From: Desulfobulbus sp.
GTDB taxonomy: Bacteria; Desulfobacterota; Desulfobulbia; Desulfobulbales; Desulfobulbaceae
Assembly (NCBI GenBank): GCA_028684915.1
Contig: JAQUEZ010000110.1
Coordinates: forward strand, 1-18,684
Length of the DNA: 18,684 nucleotides
Reading direction: 5' to 3'
In this document: in pieces, positions 15,430 through 18,684 of the stretch
Position numbering within the stretch: position 1 is the stretch's first letter
Layout of the letters: each line of letters starts with the position of its first letter
Made by a program: the position numbers and the translations under genes
The notes under the pieces: generated by a model
What the model was told of the DNA's origin: nothing
What the model saw: the letters and a program-made list of their open reading frames with translations, nothing else
Database searches by the model: none

Positions 15430-16754
15430 ATAAGACCGCAGATTTGATTCTTACTGGACGATATCTGCTGACTATGGATGCGCAGCAGCGGATTATCGAA
15501 GAGGGCGGCGTGGCTATTGGCGGCGATACCCTCCTGGAGGTGGGTAAGGGGACTGAGCTCTTGGCTCGGTATCCGCAGGCAAAGGTGATGGCCGAGCCCC
15601 ACGGGCTGATCATGCCTGGGCTGGTCAACGTCCACACCCATGCCGCAATGTCCCTTTTTCGCGGCATGGCCGACGACCTGGAGTTGATGCAGTGGCTTCA
15701 GGACTATATCTTTCCTGTGGAGGCAACGCTGACTGGCGAAGTCGTGTATCAGGGGACGCTGCTCTCTATTGCCGAGATGATCAAATCCGGGACCACCTCG
15801 TTTTGCGACATGTATCTCTTTGCCGGGGATGTGGCCTGTGCCGCCGAGGAAACGGGCATGCGCGCCTGGGTCGGCGAGGTCCTCTATGATTTCCCTTCAC
15901 CAAACTACGGCGAGCTGAAAAACGGATTTGCTTATACCCGCGAGCTTTTTGATCGCTACCGTGACCACCCCCGACTCACGATTACCGTTGATCCCCATGC
16001 TGTCTATACCTGCTCACCGGATCTGCTCATCCGGCTTGGGGGGCTAGCCCGGGAGGAGAAGGCGCTGTATGTGATTCATCTTGCTGAAAACGAAGCCGAA
16101 GTTCGTGTCTGTCGAGAGCGGTATGGATGCAGCCCGGTGGACCATCTGGAATCCCTCGGCCTGTTAGGGCCCCATGTGGTCGCCGACCACTGTGTCATGC
16201 TTACCAACAGCGAGATCGAACTGTTGGCCAAGCGTGGGGTAAAGGTGGCACACTGTCCAGAGTCCAATCTTAAGCTGGCCTCAGGCATTGCCCCGGTGGT
16301 GCAGATGCTGGAAGCGGGAATCTGTGTGGGGATCGGTACCGACGGAAGCGCCTCCAATAACGATGTGGACATGTTTGGCGAGATGAACACTGCAGCCAAA
16401 ATTCATAAGGTGGACCGGATGGATCCCACAGTGATGAGTGCGGCCACCACCTTGCATGCCGCCACCATGGGCGGGGCCCGGGTGTTGGGAGCAGAGCACC
16501 TGATCGGCAGCCTAGAGCCCGGCAAAAAGGCGGATTGCATTGTGCTGGATCTCGCCCAGCCCCACCTGACCCCGATCTACAACCCCACCTCCCATTTGGT
16601 CTATGCTGCCCGGGGCGGTGATGTCATCCATTCGGTGATAGGTGGCCGGGTAGTGATGGAGAACCGCAGGCTGTTGACCCTTGATGAGCCAGCCCTTTTG
16701 GAACGCGTAGCCGAGATTGGTGCCGGGTTCCGCAAGACCAGCAATGGCGGTTGA
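15426..16754 (+). CDS. mtaD: 5-methylthioadenosine / S-adenosylhomocysteine deaminase
   Basis: This amidohydrolase-superfamily metalloenzyme deaminates methylthioadenosine and S-adenosylhomocysteine to the inosyl forms. The 442-residue protein has metal ligands His70 and His72 in [17 protein letters not shown], His218 with Glu221 in [11 protein letters not shown], His255 in VADHCVML, the [12 protein letters not shown] motif (276-287) and Asp306 in [12 protein letters not shown]. These match the MtaD family more closely than cytosine or guanine deaminases. C-terminal [14 protein letters not shown] is typical of the superfamily. The ATG overlaps the preceding phosphorylase stop codon (ATGA), indicating translational coupling. 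Its own stop codon lies within the -35 element of the tatA promoter. A triazine hydrolase-type function cannot be excluded by sequence alone but is less likely. Confidence 0.92.
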   Translation: MNKTADLILTGRYLLTMDAQQRIIEEGGVAIGGDTLLEVGKGTELLARYPQAKVMAEPHGLIMPGLVNVHTHAAMSLFRGMADDLELMQWLQDYIFPVEATLTGEVVYQGTLLSIAEMIKSGTTSFCDMYLFAGDVACAAEETGMRAWVGEVLYDFPSPNYGELKNGFAYTRELFDRYRDHPRLTITVDPHAVYTCSPDLLIRLGGLAREEKALYVIHLAENEAEVRVCRERYGCSPVDHLESLGLLGPHVVADHCVMLTNSEIELLAKRGVKVAHCPESNLKLASGIAPVVQMLEAGICVGIGTDGSASNNDVDMFGEMNTAAKIHKVDRMDPTVMSAATTLHAATMGGARVLGAEHLIGSLEPGKKADCIVLDLAQPHLTPIYNPTSHLVYAARGGDVIHSVIGGRVVMENRRLLTLDEPALLERVAEIGAGFRKTSNGG

Positions 16755-16780
16755 CAGGCCCTTGCTGCTGGTGCTATTAT
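16751..16780 (+). promoter_or_regulatory. Sigma-70-like promoter for tatA, overlapping the mtaD stop codon
   Basis: A consensus -35 TTGACA (16751-16756) is followed after 18 bp by TATTAT (16775-16780; 5 of 6), preceded by an extended -10 TG (16772-16773). The -35 hexamer contains the mtaD stop codon TGA. Transcription should start near 16787, about 40 bases before the tatA ATG. This lets the tat genes be expressed independently of the thrC-mtaD unit. Confidence 0.7.
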
Positions 16781-16825
16781 CAATTTCTTTTGTTGTTTTC
16801 AGTTAATTTTTTGCGAGGTGTCACC

Positions 16826-17008
16826 ATGTTCGGACTCGGAATGCCTGAACTGATTGTTATTTTAGTTATCATCGTTATCATTTTCGGTGCAGGTAAACTG
16901 CCGGAAATCGGGAGCGGCATTGGCAAGGGAATACGCAATTTTAAGGAAGCCACCAAAAAAGACGAAGAGTCCAAGGTGATTGACGAAGAAAAAAACAAAG
17001 AGGCCTGA
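16826..17008 (+). CDS. tatA: Sec-independent translocase protein TatA (copy 1)
   Basis: TatA forms the pore-like assembly of the twin-arginine translocase, which moves folded proteins across the inner membrane. The 60-residue protein has a short N-terminal membrane helix ([14 protein letters not shown], 7-20), the hinge [10 protein letters not shown], an amphipathic helix [14 protein letters not shown] and a charged tail ([17 protein letters not shown]). That is the whole TatA plan; the tail is short. GAGGTG (16815-16820) is the ribosome site for ATG 16826; the frame extends upstream but the upstream part lacks Tat features. A second copy follows 38 bases later, with a terminator-like hairpin at the stop codon of this one. 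No tatC is seen nearby. Confidence 0.93.
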   Translation: MFGLGMPELIVILVIIVIIFGAGKLPEIGSGIGKGIRNFKEATKKDEESKVIDEEKNKEA

Positions 17009-17022
17009 TACTCGGCCTTTTT
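16997..17022 (+). terminator. Terminator-like hairpin overlapping the tatA copy 1 stop codon
   Basis: AAAGAGGCC (16997-17005) can pair with GGCCTTTTT (17014-17022) through a nine-pair stem with one G-U, loop of 8 bases holding the TGA stop. The 3-prime arm runs into TTTTTTAATTTTT. This is a textbook intrinsic terminator shape placed between the two tatA genes, probably acting as a partial attenuator because tatA copy 2 has no evident promoter of its own. Confidence 0.7.
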
Positions 17023-17046
17023 TAATTTTTCTGTGAGGAGTACGCA

Positions 17047-17295
17047 ATGTTTGGACTCGGAACCCCTGAGTTGATCGTCATTCTGGTTATTGCCTTTGTC
17101 ATTTTCGGCGGCAAGAAACTGCCCGAAATCGGTTCCGGCTTGGGCAAGGCGATCGGCTCTTTTAAAAAAGGCCTGAGTGATGTCGAAGAGGCCGGCAGTG
17201 ATTTGAAAAAGAGCATCCCTATGGCTCAAGAGATTTCAGAGGTTAAAGAAACTCTGGATAAAGCTAAAAATCTCACTGGGGTCCTCGGTAAATAA
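17047..17295 (+). CDS. tatA: Sec-independent translocase protein TatA family (copy 2)
   Basis: An 82-residue paralogue of the preceding gene: membrane helix [14 protein letters not shown] (7-20), hinge FGGKKLPEIG, amphipathic helix GSGLGKAIGSFKKGL and a longer tail (about 45-82) predicted helical. The first 35 residues are nearly the same as in copy 1, and the DNA at the start is alike too, which points to a tandem duplication; the tails have diverged completely. It lacks the GP hinge and long domain of typical TatB, so it is called TatA-type, although in a system without a separate TatB it could take that role. The ribosome site is GAGGAG (17035-17040). Confidence 0.9.
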   Translation: MFGLGTPELIVILVIAFVIFGGKKLPEIGSGLGKAIGSFKKGLSDVEEAGSDLKKSIPMAQEISEVKETLDKAKNLTGVLGK

Positions 17296-17312
17296 TTCCT
17301 TCCTGGTCTGCC

Positions 17313-17364
17313 CCCCTTGGAAAGAGCTGCAAAGGCTTGACCTGTTGCTGCTCTTTGCAAGGGG
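17313..17364 (+). terminator. Long imperfect hairpin after tatA copy 2
   Basis: CCCCTT (17313-17318) pairs with AAGGGG (17359-17364), AAAGAGC (17321-17327) with GCTCTTT (17350-17356), and an inner CAA (17330-17332) with TTG near 17345-17347; two-base mismatches separate the blocks. It begins 17 bases after the stop codon. The following ATCCTTTGTTCTT is only moderately T-rich, so it is probably, not surely, the transcript end of the tat unit. Confidence 0.55.
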
Positions 17365-17375
17365 ATCCTTTGTTC

Positions 17376-17404
17376 TTGACAACCATTTCCCTTTTCAGTA
17401 AATG
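17376..17404 (+). promoter_or_regulatory. Possible promoter for the amidotransferase gene
   Basis: A consensus TTGACA (17376-17381) is followed after 17 bp by TAAATG (17399-17404), a poor -10 (3 of 6). The 18-bp palindrome lies about 30 bp downstream of it, where a bound repressor could act as a roadblock. The weak -10 keeps confidence low. Confidence 0.3.
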
Positions 17405-17434
17405 CTTTTCCTCGCAACCATTATCAATTCTGTG

Positions 17435-17452
17435 ATTTTGTGATCACAAAAT
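17435..17452. promoter_or_regulatory. Perfect 18-bp palindrome, probable operator before the amidotransferase gene
   Basis: ATTTTGTGATCACAAAAT is an uninterrupted, perfect dyad, 76 bases before the start codon and in the gap after the tat hairpin. The core TGTGATCACA resembles CRP-family half-sites but without the usual six-base spacer, so it is not a standard CRP or FNR site. It is too short-looped for a stable RNA hairpin and followed by no T-run, so a DNA-binding dimer site is the best guess. Confidence 0.5.
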
Positions 17453-17528
17453 TGTTGGATATCTACATTTTTGTGTTTTCCGTACCGGTCGCCTCGTCTG
17501 ATCAAGATAGACCTTTCAGGAGCTGTTC

Positions 17529-18671
17529 ATGTGCCGATTAGCCTTAAAAAGCGCAGATACACCTTTTTCGCCCTATGAAGTCCTCACGGCCATGGAGGCC
17601 ATGCAGGAAGGGTACGACGGCAGCGGGCTCGGCCTGTTGCTGCGTGGGGTAGAATTTGATGAATTCAAACTCAAACCCCACCATGTGGTCCTCTCTGGTA
17701 TTGCCCATACCGAGGCCGCCTTTCATCGTCTCACCGACTGGATGGGGAACCAGGGATTCCAGATCAAATACGCTCATGAGTTCGAGCGTCGTCCGCAACT
17801 GATCGAAGCCAAGGACCGCTTTAATTATATGGTCCGGGTGTATCGGATGCCGGAAGCCTGGGCAAATCTCACTCTGGAGGAGATCGACGACAAGTTGCTC
17901 GAGATCCGCCTGGCTATTCGCCACGACGGTGATGCCCACGGTGGTGATGTCACTATCTTTTCCCTTTACCGAGACGTGGTTATGCTCAAAGAGGTCGGCT
18001 GGCCTCTTGACGTGGGGGATGCCCTTGGGCTGAACGACGGGCGCATTAAAGCGCGGGTTGTCATGGCACAGGGACGTCAGAATACCAACTACGGCATCAA
18101 TCTGTATGCCTGCCATCCCTTCTTCATCCAGGGTATCGGTACCATGACCAACGGTGAGAATACCGCGTATGTACCGATCAAGGAATGGCTCATTGGAAAA
18201 AATATTCCTGGTTACCTTGGGTATCACAGTGATTCGGAGACCTTTACCCATATCCTCCATTACGTGACCAAAAAACTGAAACTGCCGCTGGAACTCTACA
18301 AACACGTCATCACTCCGCTGAAGTCCGAAGAGTTGGATGTGCATCCCAACGGCGATTTTCTTAAAGGGCTGCGTACCGCCTGCCGCCGTTTGATCATCGA
18401 TGGCCCCAATGCGGTTATTGCCACCCTGCCCGATGAAACCTGCATGCTGGTCATGGATCAGAAAAAAATGCGTCCAGCCACTGTTGGCGGTCGGCCAGGT
18501 GCCTGGGCCATTGCCTCCGAGATGTGCGGCGTTGACGCCATGGTGCCGGATCGTGATCCATCCCTTGATTTTCAGCCTATGCGGGAACACTCCGTTATCA
18601 TTTCACCCGAGCGAAAGGAACTCATAGTATGGTCTCAGTTCGATCAATTTACACTTCCCCAAGCAGCCTAA
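17529..18671 (+). CDS. Class II glutamine amidotransferase, glutaminase subunit of a probable split glutamate synthase
   Basis: The 380-residue protein is an Ntn-type glutaminase that would release ammonia from glutamine for a partner synthase. Processing of Met1 would expose the nucleophile Cys2 (MCRLAL). Other family marks are TNGENTAYVP (207-216, equivalent to the HNGEIN motif), YHSDSETF (232-239) and the stretch MDQKKMRPATVGG, equivalent to DRNGLRP. The protein ends with the amidotransferase domain; there is no FMN synthase or GXGXG domain, unlike the roughly 1500-residue bacterial GltB. In organisms with archaeal-type split glutamate synthase these domains are separate genes, usually adjacent, so partners are expected past the right edge. 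An amidotransferase for another acceptor is the alternative. Ribosome site AGGAGC (17518-17523) fits ATG 17529. Confidence 0.85.
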   Translation: MCRLALKSADTPFSPYEVLTAMEAMQEGYDGSGLGLLLRGVEFDEFKLKPHHVVLSGIAHTEAAFHRLTDWMGNQGFQIKYAHEFERRPQLIEAKDRFNYMVRVYRMPEAWANLTLEEIDDKLLEIRLAIRHDGDAHGGDVTIFSLYRDVVMLKEVGWPLDVGDALGLNDGRIKARVVMAQGRQNTNYGINLYACHPFFIQGIGTMTNGENTAYVPIKEWLIGKNIPGYLGYHSDSETFTHILHYVTKKLKLPLELYKHVITPLKSEELDVHPNGDFLKGLRTACRRLIIDGPNAVIATLPDETCMLVMDQKKMRPATVGGRPGAWAIASEMCGVDAMVPDRDPSLDFQPMREHSVIISPERKELIVWSQFDQFTLPQAA

Positions 18672-18684
18672 GTTACCACGACCT

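Noticed and set aside
16751..16825. Longer tatA reading frame beginning at the mtaD stop
   Set aside because: The added residues do not resemble TatA and the stretch is better explained by a promoter and ribosome site.
17047..17295. Calling tatA copy 2 tatB
   Set aside because: It has the TatA-type FGGKKLPEIG hinge and is too short for a typical TatB; the role remains open.
17431..17448. CRP site in the amidotransferase upstream gap
   Set aside because: TGTGA and TCACA half-sites occur but with spacing of zero or eight bases, not the six required.
17544..18590. 348-codon minus-strand open frame opposite the amidotransferase
   Set aside because: The plus-strand frame has intact catalytic motifs and a good ribosome site; the antisense frame has neither.
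1..18684. CRISPR array, tRNA, rRNA, insertion sequence or phage genes
   Set aside because: No regularly spaced repeats, cloverleaf-like sequences, transposase motifs or terminal inverted repeats were seen on either strand.

Overview
The window is a piece of ordinary-looking bacterial chromosome, moderately GC-rich, with AT-rich gaps in front of several transcription units. It encodes mostly housekeeping proteins. Two lipoproteins, a class A penicillin-binding protein and Tat subunits point to a Gram-negative envelope. The protein flavour (two tandem TatA paralogues, a free-standing class II amidotransferase of the split glutamate synthase type, an MtaD plus purine phosphorylase pair) fits Desulfobacterota, perhaps Desulfobulbales. 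That placement is inference from general resemblance, not a database match. No phage genes, insertion sequences, CRISPR arrays, tRNA or rRNA genes were seen.

Layout. (1) 1-1703, minus strand: mltD-type lytic transglycosylase lipoprotein with LysM repeats, running off the left edge. (2) 1704-2297: AT-rich divergent gap. (3) 2298-7684, plus: an unusually long class A penicillin-binding protein, then a 428-base gap, then a lipoprotein with two helical-repeat regions, closed by a good hairpin. (4) 7932-11015: an ABHD14-like alpha/beta hydrolase followed closely by DNA topoisomerase III. (5) 11102-16754: rsfS, gpmI, thrC, a purine nucleoside phosphorylase and mtaD, all plus strand. rsfS and gpmI are tightly packed, and the phosphorylase and mtaD overlap by 4 bases. 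(6) 16751-17364: a strong sigma-70-like promoter starting at the mtaD stop codon, two tandem tatA genes separated by a terminator-like hairpin, then a long imperfect hairpin. (7) 17365-18671: a gap with a perfect 18-bp palindrome, then the glutaminase subunit of a probable split glutamate synthase, whose partners would lie past the right edge.

How the genes fit together. The left third is cell-wall biology: a wall hydrolase diverges from a wall synthase, and the synthase is followed by a lipoprotein that could be its outer-membrane activator, similar in idea to LpoA or LpoP. The middle is growth housekeeping: ribosome silencing, glycolysis, threonine synthesis. The phosphorylase-MtaD pair looks like a salvage route for methylthioadenosine or S-adenosylhomocysteine through inosine-type intermediates; a substitution in the phosphorylase 5-prime-hydroxyl pocket supports this. 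No wholly new system stands out. The best leads are that phosphorylase-MtaD pair, the ABHD14-like hydrolase, the PBP with about 200 extra residues in its transpeptidase domain, the lipoprotein beside it, the tandem tatA arrangement, and the palindrome before the amidotransferase.
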